Assembly (NCBI GenBank): GCA_003218975.1
Contig: QHPD01000109.1
Span: 1-60,452, forward strand
Source: Verrucomicrobiota bacterium
Lineage (GTDB): Bacteria; Verrucomicrobiota; Verrucomicrobiia; Chthoniobacterales; UBA10450
Length of the DNA stretch: 60,452 bases
Direction: 5' to 3'
Under the pieces are notes generated by a model, which was not told where the DNA came from, did not search any database, and saw only the letters and a list, made by a program, of their open reading frames with translations. Positions 1 through 8,028 of this stretch are shown here, piece after piece; within the stretch, counting starts at the first letter, position 1, and each line of letters starts with the position of its first letter. A program made the translations under genes and the position numbers.

Positions 1-44
1 TATCTCTTACAGAGCTACCCATGAAAACAAATGCCCACACAAAA

Positions 45-66
45 TTGGGGAACCACGGTTCCCCAA
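45..66. terminator. hairpin, possible terminator
   Basis: A perfect 10-bp inverted repeat with a 2-base loop lies just past the 3' end of the minus-strand oxidoreductase. A weaker G/C hairpin follows at about 68-83. There is no strong T-run, so termination is only a guess. A 13-bp direct repeat (ACCCATGAAAACA) occurs at 17-29 and 90-102. No gene is seen in 1-166. Confidence 0.3.
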
Positions 67-166
67 ACCCCTCCTCTAAGGGGAACAGAACCCATGAAAA
101 CACAAGCAATGACAATGAACTTGACCTAACCACATGTCTGCAGCGCATGGTTAGCCACTTTCATTG

Positions 167-1300
167 CTACAATCCAAACCAGCGGGCGCGGCGGCTCGAA
201 CCAAAGTGCTCCTTATCGGCGCGCATGGCGACTGACGGCTCGTGATAGGTGCCCGTCGGATGATCGGGATTGGAGAAGAAGTCAACGTCAACGCGACCGA
301 CCAGCCCCGCGCCAAACTCGATGTAGCACGAGCCCGTTCCCGCGTGGGTCACCGGGGCTTCTTTGTTCTGCAGGCGCGCGATCAGTGCGGTGGCGACGGC
401 GCGCGCGGCGCCCTCGGCGAAGTAGCCGGCTTTCGCCGTGCCCTGTCGCGCGCAATCGCCGACGGCGTAAACGTCTGGGAAGCGCGTCTCGAGCGTCTTG
501 GGCTTGACCGGCACATACCCGTCCTCGGTCATGCCGCTATCTTCGAGGATTTTCGGGGCGCGGTGTGCTGGCACGCCAAGGAAGAGGTCGTAGGGAAACT
601 CGCGGCCGTCGTCGATGGTGGCGACCCGGCGCTGGGTGTCGATCGACCTGACTTCGCGGTCGGCGACGAAGGTGATGTTCCGCTCCGCGAACGCGGCCAG
701 CAACGCCCGCGAGGTTTCGGGTGACGGAGGCACCGGGGTTTCGAGCGGGAGGATGAGCGTGATCTCGCAGGCGCCCCGGAGGCCTCGGGTAGTGAGGTAA
801 TCGTGCATCATCAGCGCCGCTTCGCTGGGTGCCGGCGGGCATTTGAACGGTGCCCCGCAGACGCCGACGAGAACGTGGCCCTTGGTGAACGTGGGAAGAA
901 TCTTACCCAGCCGCGCCGCGCCCGCCACGGTGTAGAACTCGGTGGCGTCCGCCAGACCCGGCGTCGCATCGAAATCGTAGTCGGCGCCGAGCGCGACGAC
1001 CAGGAAATCCGCCTCGTGAGTTCCGCGATCAGTCGTCACGCGCCTGGCGACGGGATCGACCAACGTGATCGTTTCCTGGAGCAGACGCACGCCGGGCTTC
1101 ACGAAATTCTTATACGGCAGTCGCACCGCGTCGAGCGTCGTGCGCCCGAACATCACGTCGAGCTTCGAGTAGCCGAAGGTAAAGGCGTCGCCTTTGTCGA
1201 TCAGCGTCACATCGACGCCATCGCCGAACGCCTCCGAGAGCACGGTGCTGAGTTCGAGCCCACCGAAGCCAGCTCCGAGAACGAGGATGTGTTTTTTCAT
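167..1300 (-). CDS. FAD/NAD(P)-dependent oxidoreductase, sulfide:quinone reductase-like
   Basis: This 377-residue protein has the two-dinucleotide-binding-domain flavoprotein fold. Residues 4-15 (HILVLGAGFGGL) form the GxGxxG FAD-binding loop. A second FAD contact, YAVGDCAR, lies at about residue 285. The stretch around VCGAPFKCPPAPSE carries two cysteines where sulfide:quinone reductases and flavocytochrome c sulfide dehydrogenases have a redox cysteine. The family passes electrons from sulfide or NADH to membrane quinone at the inner face of the membrane. The third SQR cysteine is not obvious, so the substrate is uncertain. No operon partner is visible. Confidence 0.8.
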   Translation of the reverse strand: MKKHILVLGAGFGGLELSTVLSEAFGDGVDVTLIDKGDAFTFGYSKLDVMFGRTTLDAVRLPYKNFVKPGVRLLQETITLVDPVARRVTTDRGTHEADFLVVALGADYDFDATPGLADATEFYTVAGAARLGKILPTFTKGHVLVGVCGAPFKCPPAPSEAALMMHDYLTTRGLRGACEITLILPLETPVPPSPETSRALLAAFAERNITFVADREVRSIDTQRRVATIDDGREFPYDLFLGVPAHRAPKILEDSGMTEDGYVPVKPKTLETRFPDVYAVGDCARQGTAKAGYFAEGAARAVATALIARLQNKEAPVTHAGTGSCYIEFGAGLVGRVDVDFFSNPDHPTGTYHEPSVAMRADKEHFGSSRRARWFGL

Positions 1301-1713
1301 AGGATTGTTGAATTGATAGTCATTTGCTCTTACCGCTCCGCGGCTAACTAAGGATTAGACTGAATTTCGCAGCCTATTTCACGTATGGACTGCATTTTCT
1401 TGGTTATTTCTAACATCGGCGGGAAATGCAGAAAATTCGTCGGGCATTCAGCAGGCGATAAGAAGGCCAGAATAGGCAGTTGCCAAGCGACGGACAATCA
1501 ATTTTAACGATGTTTGATCCGCCTTCGCCAAGGCTACGGCGCGACGGGTGTCTGATGTTGGTGACCGCGGATGACGCGGATCGACCGTGGTCCGGAGTCA
1601 AAGATTGTTTCAGCGAGACGCTGAAACCAGCACGCGAGGCGCGTGCGCTCCCCAGAGACACGCCGCAGAAATTTCTTGCGCAAGACGCGGCGCGGTTACA
1701 AGCTCGCAGCGCA
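1301..1713. other. 413-bp stretch without a convincing gene
   Basis: An open frame runs through 1480-1713 in phase with the next gene, but its translation is low-complexity and arginine-rich, with no family resemblance. A perfect 8-bp hairpin with a 5-base loop sits at 1607-1627, and a 6-bp stem follows near 1633-1649. This probably holds the promoter region of the downstream metal-uptake group. Confidence 0.5.
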
Positions 1714-2037
1714 ATGAGCACGTTTGCGCGTTCAAATAATCGCGGGCGTGCATTCATTGCCATTTTCGTTTCCGCGGCATTTTTCTGGACGCTCGCGCTG
1801 AGTGTTTGCCCGCAACTGCACCAGTTTGTTCACGCGGACGCCAATCGCGTTGAGCACAGCTGCGCGGCGACGATGATCGCATCGGGCAGTTACGATCATG
1901 CTGCTCATCCGCCACTGGTCAGCGCGCCCGATTTTGCTCTGCAATTTTCCAAGATCCTGGCGCTGAGCTCCACTTGGGTTCAGCCGCTCTTTCTTGGTGC
2001 GCACATCTTCGCGCACGCGCCGCCTGCGCACTCCTGA
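1714..2037 (+). CDS. small exported His-rich protein, DUF2946-like
   Basis: This 107-residue protein opens with basic residues and a hydrophobic segment (about residues 13-32). A short His/Cys/Asp-rich core follows: CPQLHQFVHADANRVEHSC, then a histidine in SYDHAAH. I chose the ATG at 1714 because the upstream extension is not protein-like. Small exported proteins with this C..LH..VH..H.C pattern occur beside metal-uptake genes. The sequence suggests periplasmic metal binding, but no function is established. It precedes the porin by 140 bp and is probably the first gene of the zinc-type uptake group. The family name is a tentative recognition. Confidence 0.55.
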   Translation: MSTFARSNNRGRAFIAIFVSAAFFWTLALSVCPQLHQFVHADANRVEHSCAATMIASGSYDHAAHPPLVSAPDFALQFSKILALSSTWVQPLFLGAHIFAHAPPAHS

Positions 2038-2137
2038 TCCGTTGATTCCTCCCGCGTCGTGCGGGCAGCGGCGTTCAGTGCGTTCCTCACGCCGCTGGAT
2101 CAACGCGCGCCGAACGCAGCATGGTTGAATGAATTGT

Positions 2138-2155
2138 TCGGGCGTTGACGCCCGA
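2138..2155 (+). terminator. hairpin 22 bp upstream of the porin ATG
   Basis: A perfect 7-bp G/C stem with a TTGA loop is followed by GGTTTTAAG and then the AGGAG ribosome-binding site of the porin at 2178. It could be a weak terminator for the small gene upstream or an attenuator or mRNA-stability stem for the porin message. Confidence 0.4.
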
Positions 2156-2177
2156 GGTTTTAAGTCAGGAGTTTTGA

Positions 2178-3800
2178 ATGAAAAAGATTATTTTGATAAC
2201 GCTGTCGGTTTTCCCACTGACTGTCGCTTCTGCGCAGGATGCGACTCCGAGTCCGAACTCGTCACCAACGCCGGCGGTTTCAAAATCAACGCCTGCCGCA
2301 GCGAGTGATGTCGAGGCGCTGCGCCAGCAAGTGCAATCCCTCACCGAAACGGTGAAGGCGTTGCAACAACAAGTGAAAGATCAGCAAGCAGTGCTCGAAA
2401 AAGCAAACCTCGTGGGTGAGACGGGGCTTCCAGCAAATCCGGAGCCATCTCCGATCGCCGGCACGGAGAGTTCGCCGACGCCGGAAGCAAGCGCGCAGCC
2501 GCGCTTTCCAACTGAGGACACGTCCGTCGTTACATCAGCAACTGCGCCTGCTGTAAGCGGCACTCCCGCACCAGGAGGTTTTCCGACCGCCGATACCTCA
2601 GTCGTGACATCGGCACCGGAAACGATCTCAAGCACCGGTGCCGGCGCACCGTTAACGCAGCCAATTACTATCGGCGGCGGCAGAAATTACATGAACATCT
2701 CCTTCGACGGCCTGTTCGCGCTCGCCTATTCCAGCGCACGCGACCTCGATAACATCGAGGTCGGCGACCACGATCCGCAGCAGCGAGGATTCAACGCGCG
2801 CAACATCGAGCTCGCGCTCGACGGCGCGGTTGACCCGTACTTCGAAGGATTCGCGAACATCGTTTTCAAGCTGGACAACGACAACGAAACCGAGGTCGAA
2901 GTAGAGGAAGCATTCATGCAAACGACGAACCTGCCGTTCAATCTCCAGTTGAAAGGCGGGCAATTCTTTGCCGCCTTCGGCCGGCTCAATCCGGTTCATC
3001 CGCATGCTTGGGATTTTGTCGATGATCCGCTGGTCAACGGCCTCTTTCTGGGACCGGATGGATTGCGCGGCGTTGGCGCGCAAACTTCCTGGACGCTGCC
3101 TCTGCCGTGGTATTCGCAATTGATCTTTGCGTCGCAAAACGGACGCGGCAGCACGGGATTTTCGTTCCGGAATCCTGGTGACGACGGAATGTTTTTCGAC
3201 CGCATAACGACCGATCGTGAGGCGCGCGGTTTGCAAGATTTCGTCTGGATCCCCCGCTGGGAAAATTCTGTCGACCTTAGTCCGACCCAGGTAGTGTTGG
3301 CTGGCGTTTCGGGCGCGTTTGGCTCCAATGAGACAGGGGCGAATTCGCGAACGCAGATTTACGGCGCGGACCTTCTTTACAAATGGAAGAGCTCCCACGC
3401 TGAAGGCGGTTTTCCGTTTGTGAAATGGCAGACAGAGTTCATGTATCGCCGTTTCCAAGCCGGCCATGGCGCAAATGATTCTTTTCCTGTGGCGGAAACG
3501 TTTCACGATTGGGGACTGTATTCGCAGGTGCTTTGGGGGTTCAAGAAAGGATGGGTCGCTGGCATTCGTGGCGACTACGTCGACATGCAGGATTCCAAGT
3601 TTACCGACGACTTAGATCGACAATCGCGTTGGCGGCTCAGCGCGAATCTCACCTGGTATCCGACTGAGTTTTCAAAAATCCGATTGCAGTACAATCAGGA
3701 TTTTCTGGAGGAGAACTTTTTTCTCTCGGCACGACAAGTCGAGTCGATCTTTCTCCAGTGGGAATTCATCCTTGGCTCTCACGGTGCCCACAAATTTTAA
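2178..3800 (+). CDS. outer-membrane porin-like beta-barrel protein of a metal-uptake group
   Basis: This 540-residue protein starts with a signal peptide (residues 1-19, cleavage after VASAQ). A coiled coil follows (about 45-75, heptad LRQQVQSLTETVKALQQQV), then a Pro/Ser/Thr-rich linker (about 80-155) containing a twice-occurring TEDTSVVTSA / TADTSVVTSA motif. The remainder is a beta-barrel in the phosphate-selective porin superfamily style, ending in phenylalanine (GSHGAHKF). The coiled coil would trimerise or span the periplasm, as in other verrucomicrobial porins. A clear AGGAG lies 8 bases before the ATG. It ends 3 bp before znuA, so it is almost certainly co-transcribed and probably passes metal ions or chelates. 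Confidence 0.75.
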   Translation: MKKIILITLSVFPLTVASAQDATPSPNSSPTPAVSKSTPAAASDVEALRQQVQSLTETVKALQQQVKDQQAVLEKANLVGETGLPANPEPSPIAGTESSPTPEASAQPRFPTEDTSVVTSATAPAVSGTPAPGGFPTADTSVVTSAPETISSTGAGAPLTQPITIGGGRNYMNISFDGLFALAYSSARDLDNIEVGDHDPQQRGFNARNIELALDGAVDPYFEGFANIVFKLDNDNETEVEVEEAFMQTTNLPFNLQLKGGQFFAAFGRLNPVHPHAWDFVDDPLVNGLFLGPDGLRGVGAQTSWTLPLPWYSQLIFASQNGRGSTGFSFRNPGDDGMFFDRITTDREARGLQDFVWIPRWENSVDLSPTQVVLAGVSGAFGSNETGANSRTQIYGADLLYKWKSSHAEGGFPFVKWQTEFMYRRFQAGHGANDSFPVAETFHDWGLYSQVLWGFKKGWVAGIRGDYVDMQDSKFTDDLDRQSRWRLSANLTWYPTEFSKIRLQYNQDFLEENFFLSARQVESIFLQWEFILGSHGAHKF

Positions 3801-3803
3801 CTC

Positions 3804-4703
3804 ATGAAAAGAATTCTTTTACTCCTGGCTGCAACTCTCACCTGCTCTTTCTCAGCGCATGCAAAATTAAACGTCGTTTCGACGCTGCCCGATTTTGGAT
3901 GGCTCGCCCGCGAAATCGGCGGCGATAAAGTCAATGTAACCATTCTGGCGAAACCTACGGAAGATCCGCACTTCGTTGATGCGCGGCCAAGCTTCGTGGT
4001 TTCAATGCGCAATGCTGATGTCTTGATCGACGGCGGCGCGGAGCTTGAGCTCGGCTGGTTGCCTCCACTCCTTCAAAACGCGCGGAACCCGAAGATCGAG
4101 ATCGGCAAACCGGGACGCGTGCAGGCTTCGCAGGGAATTCGCCTCATGAACGTGCCCGCAAATGTCACACGTGCGGCCGGTGACGTGCATGCGCTTGGCA
4201 ACCCGCACTTCACGGTTGATCCAATTATTGCTAAGGCGGTCGCTCAGCACATTGCGCAATCGTTTTCCGCTCTCGATCCAGCCAACGCCGCTTTCTACGA
4301 GGCGAACTACAAGAAATTCGAGGCCACCATCAACGCGAAGTTGCAGGAATGGGGCGCGGCCATGCTGCCGTTCAAAGGCCAGCATGTTGTCGCTTATCAT
4401 GACTCATGGCCCTACTTTGCGCATCGCTTCGGTGTTAACATTGACATCTTCCTGGAACCGAAGCCCGGAATCCCGCCCTCGCCGTCGCATCTCACCGAAG
4501 TGATCGCGCAAATGAAGGCGCAAAAAGTTAAGGCAATTATTGTCGAACCGTTTCACGATCGCCGAATCGCCGAAAAAGTGGCGAGCGCGACGGGCGCCAA
4601 GGTAGTGGAGTTTTCGCAATTCCCGGGAGGCCTCCCGGGCACGGACAGTTATGTGAAGCTGATCGATACCCTCATCTCGCGGCTGGCGGCGGGGCTCAAA
4701 TGA
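3804..4703 (+). CDS. znuA: zinc/manganese ABC transporter substrate-binding protein
   Basis: This 299-residue periplasmic protein belongs to the cluster A-I metal-binding family (ZnuA/TroA/AztC). Its signal peptide ends near residue 20 (SAHA|KLN). The expected metal-ligand histidines fall at H56 (DPHFVD), H135 (NPHFTVDP) and H199 (YHDSWPYF), and a VEPFHDRR motif sits near 248. There is no long His/Asp-rich loop of the classical ZnuA kind, so it is closer to TroA/AztC-type proteins. It would deliver Zn or Mn to the permease at 4811. Three bases separate it from the porin stop. Confidence 0.9.
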   Translation: MKRILLLLAATLTCSFSAHAKLNVVSTLPDFGWLAREIGGDKVNVTILAKPTEDPHFVDARPSFVVSMRNADVLIDGGAELELGWLPPLLQNARNPKIEIGKPGRVQASQGIRLMNVPANVTRAAGDVHALGNPHFTVDPIIAKAVAQHIAQSFSALDPANAAFYEANYKKFEATINAKLQEWGAAMLPFKGQHVVAYHDSWPYFAHRFGVNIDIFLEPKPGIPPSPSHLTEVIAQMKAQKVKAIIVEPFHDRRIAEKVASATGAKVVEFSQFPGGLPGTDSYVKLIDTLISRLAAGLK

Positions 4704-4711
4704 ACAAGAGT

Positions 4712-4800
4712 GGTAGGGCGCGACCGGTCCGAACGGGACTGGCGTTTGGCGCGCCGATTAATCGCACACAAGAACGAATGGCGCGGCGATCCGCGCCTAC
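4712..4800. repeat. palindromic intergenic repeat (GTAGG family) between znuA and znuB
   Basis: The ends pair (GTAGGGCGCG near the left end, CCGCGCCTAC at the right end, one bulge), and an inner hairpin forms near 4724-4740. The 13-mer GGTAGGGCGCGAC at 4712-4724 recurs exactly at 44815-44827. The element fills nearly all of the 107-bp gap between the two transporter genes, where the ATPase gene of such operons normally lies. Confidence 0.7.
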
Positions 4801-4810
4801 ATTCTAATTT

Positions 4811-5653
4811 ATGTGGGAAGTAATGTTTTGGCCGATCGTGGCCTGCGTCCTGTTACCATGGTTGCTCGTTTATCTCGGCCTGCATGTCGTCCAGCGCGGC
4901 ATCATCTTCATCGACATCGCCATGGCGCAGATGGCTGCGCTCGGGATCTGTCTCGCCGTGCTGTTACATATAGAGCTGGAAAGTTGGACAACATTCGGGA
5001 TCGCGCTCGGTTTCACACTGGCCGGTGCCGCGATTTTTTCCGTGACCGGAAAACGGGCGAGCCAAATTCCGCAGGAAGCGGTCATCGGAATCTCGTACGT
5101 GGTCGCGGCAGCCGCCGCCGTGTTGTTGCTCAGTCGCGCGGCCGAGGGCGATGAAGAAATCAAGAACATGCTCGTCGGAAATATTTTGCTGGTTACGCCG
5201 CGCGAAGTTTGGGAGCGCTTCGCGCTGTTTCTCGCCGTTGGAGTTTTGCATTTTGTCCTGCGCAGAAATTTCCTGCTTGTCTCGTTCGATCGTGATGCCG
5301 CTTATGCAAAAGGTCTGCGAGTGCGCTGGTGGGATTTTCTTTTCTATGTCGTCTTTGGCTTGGTTGTGACAAGCTTTGTCCGCATCGCCGGCGTCCTGCT
5401 CGTGTTCAGTTATTTGATCGTCCCGGCGGTTTGCGGAATCAACCTGGCTCGTCGAACGGCGAATCGCTTACTCATCGGCTGGTTCATCGCGCTTCTCGGC
5501 GGCATCGCAGGATTGTTTCTTTCTTTCTGGTGGGACTTGCCTTCCGGTGCGGCAATCGTCTGCACGTTCGGCGCATTGCTAATCCTCATTTCGCTTTTTG
5601 CGTTGTGGCACCATCGCCGAGTCTCTTCTGTCGGGGCGCGGGATTCACAATAA
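4811..5653 (+). CDS. znuB: zinc/manganese ABC transporter permease
   Basis: This 280-residue polytopic protein of the ABC-3 family (ZnuB/TroC) has about eight hydrophobic segments. It carries the family signature FIDIAMAQMAALG near residue 35 and the late FSYLIVPAVCG segment. It would form the membrane channel for metal delivered by the binding protein upstream. No ATP-binding partner is encoded here: the gap to znuA is only 107 bp and holds a repeat, and the next gene is a P-type ATPase. The ATPase must be supplied from elsewhere or the system is inactive. Confidence 0.88.
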   Translation: MWEVMFWPIVACVLLPWLLVYLGLHVVQRGIIFIDIAMAQMAALGICLAVLLHIELESWTTFGIALGFTLAGAAIFSVTGKRASQIPQEAVIGISYVVAAAAAVLLLSRAAEGDEEIKNMLVGNILLVTPREVWERFALFLAVGVLHFVLRRNFLLVSFDRDAAYAKGLRVRWWDFLFYVVFGLVVTSFVRIAGVLLVFSYLIVPAVCGINLARRTANRLLIGWFIALLGGIAGLFLSFWWDLPSGAAIVCTFGALLILISLFALWHHRRVSSVGARDSQ

Positions 5654-5676
5654 CAGTATGTGTCGCACCGCAATTC

Positions 5677-5721
5677 GGCCAGCGCCGCGGCTTTTACGGC
5701 ACCGTCGCGTACGACTTTTAA
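5677..5721 (+). pseudogene. orphan ORF tail, copy 1 (ends GFYGTVAYDF)
   Basis: Translated in one frame, this 45-base stretch reads GQRRGFYGTVAYDF and stops. It matches copy 2 at 7885-7926 except for one codon and a few third-position changes. An aromatic-ended tail of this type is typical of TonB-dependent receptors and other beta-barrels. No upstream coding region is preserved. The rest of the gap 5654-5953 holds no gene that I can see. Confidence 0.45.
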
Positions 5722-5953
5722 GAACTGACAACTTCCCAGTCGAAGGGTTTCGCTATACGTAACGAATATTCCTATAACTCTTGTTAGATGCTGAGTTGCC
5801 GCAGAATGGTCGCATTCCTCGCCGTTGGATCTTCGTCGGTCCGGAAGAACTACGTGCACGTCGGCGTTAAGGAACGGAGTTGCGACCTGGTTTGTTTTGT
5901 CCGGCCGCCGACGTTCTTGGCCTGATCTTTCGAGACCTGCTATCTTTTTCGGA

Positions 5954-7810
5954 ATGGAGCCCTTAGATCATTCCGAGTCTCCTGCCCCCGCAGCCGAATA
6001 CGTCCGAATCGGGCTGATGGGTCTCGTCATCGTAGCCAGCCTGACCGGATGGTGGCGGCATTGGATGTTGCGCGACTGGCTTGCATTTACGGCCACACTT
6101 GTCGGTGGATTCTCCATTTTCAAAGAGGCGTGGCAGAACCTGTGTAAGCGGCGCATGACGATGGAGCTGTCGATGACGCTGGCGCTCGTCGCCGCGCTTT
6201 GCATCGGCCAGTTTCTCACCGCGCTCGTCATCACGTTTTTCGTGCTCTTCGCTGAGATGGTCGAAGGTTACACGGTTGGCAGTGGGCGGCGCGCGATCCA
6301 AACCTTGATCGACGCCCTGCCGCGTCAAGTGAGAGTGCGGCGTGGCGGTGAGGAACGTGAGTTGGGTACGAACGAAGTTGTCGCAGGCGAGACCATCATC
6401 ATTCGGCCTGGCGAACGCATTCCGGCCGATGGCTTGGTGATCAAAGGCCACAGTTTTGTAGATCAATCTTCGATTACGGGCGAGTCGTTGCCGGTTGAGA
6501 AAGTCGAACAGAGCAAGGTATTCGCCGGCACGATTAACAAGGACGGCGTGCTCGAAGTGACCGTCGAGAAAATCGGGCGTGACACCACGTTTGGAAAAAT
6601 CATCGAAATCGTCGAGCAGGCGGAAAAGTCTCGCGCGCCGGTGCAGCGGGTCGCCGACCGGCTCGCGGCGGGACTGGTCTACTTCGCGTTCGGCGCGGCG
6701 GCGTTCACACTTATTGTCACGCGCAATTTCACTTCGACTATCGCGGTGATCATCGTCGCTGGCGCGTGCGGAGTAGCGGCTGGTACGCCGCTCGCCATCC
6801 TTGCGGGAATCGGAAGCGCTGCGCGGCGCGGCATTATCACGAAGGGTGGGCTTTACCTTGAGCAGCTGAGCCGCATCGACACTATCGTTCTGGACAAAAC
6901 CGGCACGCTCACGCTCGGAATTCCCGAAGTGACCGCCGTCCGAGCGATCAATAACGCGACAGAGAATGACGTGCTCCAAGCCGCTGCCATCGCCGAGCAA
7001 CATTCCGAGCACCCGCTCGGAGAAGCGATCGTCCGTTGCGCCCACGAGCGCAATTTGCCGCTGCGCGAGTATTCGCAACTGCATTACTTGCCGGGAAAAG
7101 GGATCGTTTGTGAAGAGTCGAGCACACGAATCTTCGTCGGAACGCGCGCGCTTTTTGAAGAGAATGGCGTGCCAGTTCCTGCAGACGCACTTTCCGAAGT
7201 TGACGGTGGTAACGGCGCGGGCAAAACCGTTGTGCTGGTCGGGCGCGACCGCCGCGTTCTCGGCGCCGTCACGCTGGCCGACCAGCTTCGGACTGAGGCG
7301 AAGCGAGCGGTGAACGATCTCAAAGTGCAAGGCTATCGGGTCATCTTGCTAACGGGTGACAGCTCCGACACGGCAAAAACGATCGGTCGTGAACTGGGCG
7401 TCGATGAATCGATCGGCGATCTTTTGCCCGAGCAGAAACTGGAAAAAATTCGCGAGTTGCTCCACGTAGGTCGGAAAGTGGCGATGGTTGGCGATGGCGT
7501 GAACGACGCGCCGGCGCTGGCCGAAGCAACAGTCGGTATTGCAATGGGTCAGGGCACCGACGTGGCGCTCGAAACCGCGGATGTGACCCTGATGACCAAC
7601 GAGCTCTCGCGCCTAGTGGAAGTGCTCGCGATCAGCAAACGCTGCTATCGCGTGATCATGTTCAACTTCTGGGGCACGATTGGTGTGGACACCGTGGGCA
7701 TCGTGCTCGCCTTTTTTGGAATGCTCGCCCCGATCACCGCCGCGCTCATCCATGTTGGCTCGGAATTGGCGTTCATTCTAAACTCCGCTCGCCTATTTCG
7801 GAAAAGCTGA
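5954..7810 (+). CDS. P1B-like heavy-metal-translocating P-type ATPase with non-canonical membrane motif
   Basis: The protein is 618 residues from the ATG at 5954; the frame stays open upstream, but that extension is not protein-like. All catalytic parts of a P-type ATPase are present: TGES (175-178, actuator), D314 in DKTGT (phosphorylated Asp), the HP dipeptide at 353-354 that marks heavy-metal ATPases, and GDGVNDAP (513-520). There is no N-terminal metal-binding domain. The transmembrane CPC/SPC/CPH motif before the P-domain is replaced by AGACGVAAGTPLA (C272-G273). The last helix contains HVGSELAFILNSARL, like the Zn/Cd/Co subgroups. It probably exports a transition metal; which one cannot be read. 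Near-identical short ORF tails flank it. Confidence 0.85.
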   Translation: MEPLDHSESPAPAAEYVRIGLMGLVIVASLTGWWRHWMLRDWLAFTATLVGGFSIFKEAWQNLCKRRMTMELSMTLALVAALCIGQFLTALVITFFVLFAEMVEGYTVGSGRRAIQTLIDALPRQVRVRRGGEERELGTNEVVAGETIIIRPGERIPADGLVIKGHSFVDQSSITGESLPVEKVEQSKVFAGTINKDGVLEVTVEKIGRDTTFGKIIEIVEQAEKSRAPVQRVADRLAAGLVYFAFGAAAFTLIVTRNFTSTIAVIIVAGACGVAAGTPLAILAGIGSAARRGIITKGGLYLEQLSRIDTIVLDKTGTLTLGIPEVTAVRAINNATENDVLQAAAIAEQHSEHPLGEAIVRCAHERNLPLREYSQLHYLPGKGIVCEESSTRIFVGTRALFEENGVPVPADALSEVDGGNGAGKTVVLVGRDRRVLGAVTLADQLRTEAKRAVNDLKVQGYRVILLTGDSSDTAKTIGRELGVDESIGDLLPEQKLEKIRELLHVGRKVAMVGDGVNDAPALAEATVGIAMGQGTDVALETADVTLMTNELSRLVEVLAISKRCYRVIMFNFWGTIGVDTVGIVLAFFGMLAPITAALIHVGSELAFILNSARLFRKS

Positions 7811-7884
7811 GTGCCTCGCGAATTGTTTGCAAGCCGAGCGCAGATCTGCGGGAAAGGTCACAACCGCTCATTGCCAGCGTCGAA

Positions 7885-7926
7885 GGCCAGCGCGGGTTTT
7901 ACGGCACCGTCGCTTACGATTTTTAA
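7885..7926 (+). pseudogene. orphan ORF tail, copy 2 (ends GFYGTVAYDF)
   Basis: The frame reads SVEGQRGFYGTVAYDF and stops. It is the second copy of the tail at 5677-5721, lying about 75 bp after the ATPase stop codon. The frame is open back to at least 7801 but shows no recognisable domain. The remainder of 7811-8028 holds no other visible gene. Confidence 0.45.
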
Positions 7927-8028
7927 TAGAGCTCTGCGGCTGATGCGCCTGTTGCCGACCGAAGCGAATCAGATGAAAGTTCCTAGCGTAAAGCGAAGAG
8001 ATTCTAATTCGGCTCACTAGCGAAACCA

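Noticed and set aside
5963-7330. Long minus-strand frame (455 codons) opposite the P-type ATPase
   Set aside because: It is Arg/Asp-rich with no domain, and codon phase follows the ATPase; a GC-rich shadow.
7811-8020. 69-codon frame after the P-type ATPase
   Set aside because: Composition is not protein-like; the ORF tail in another frame is the real signal here.
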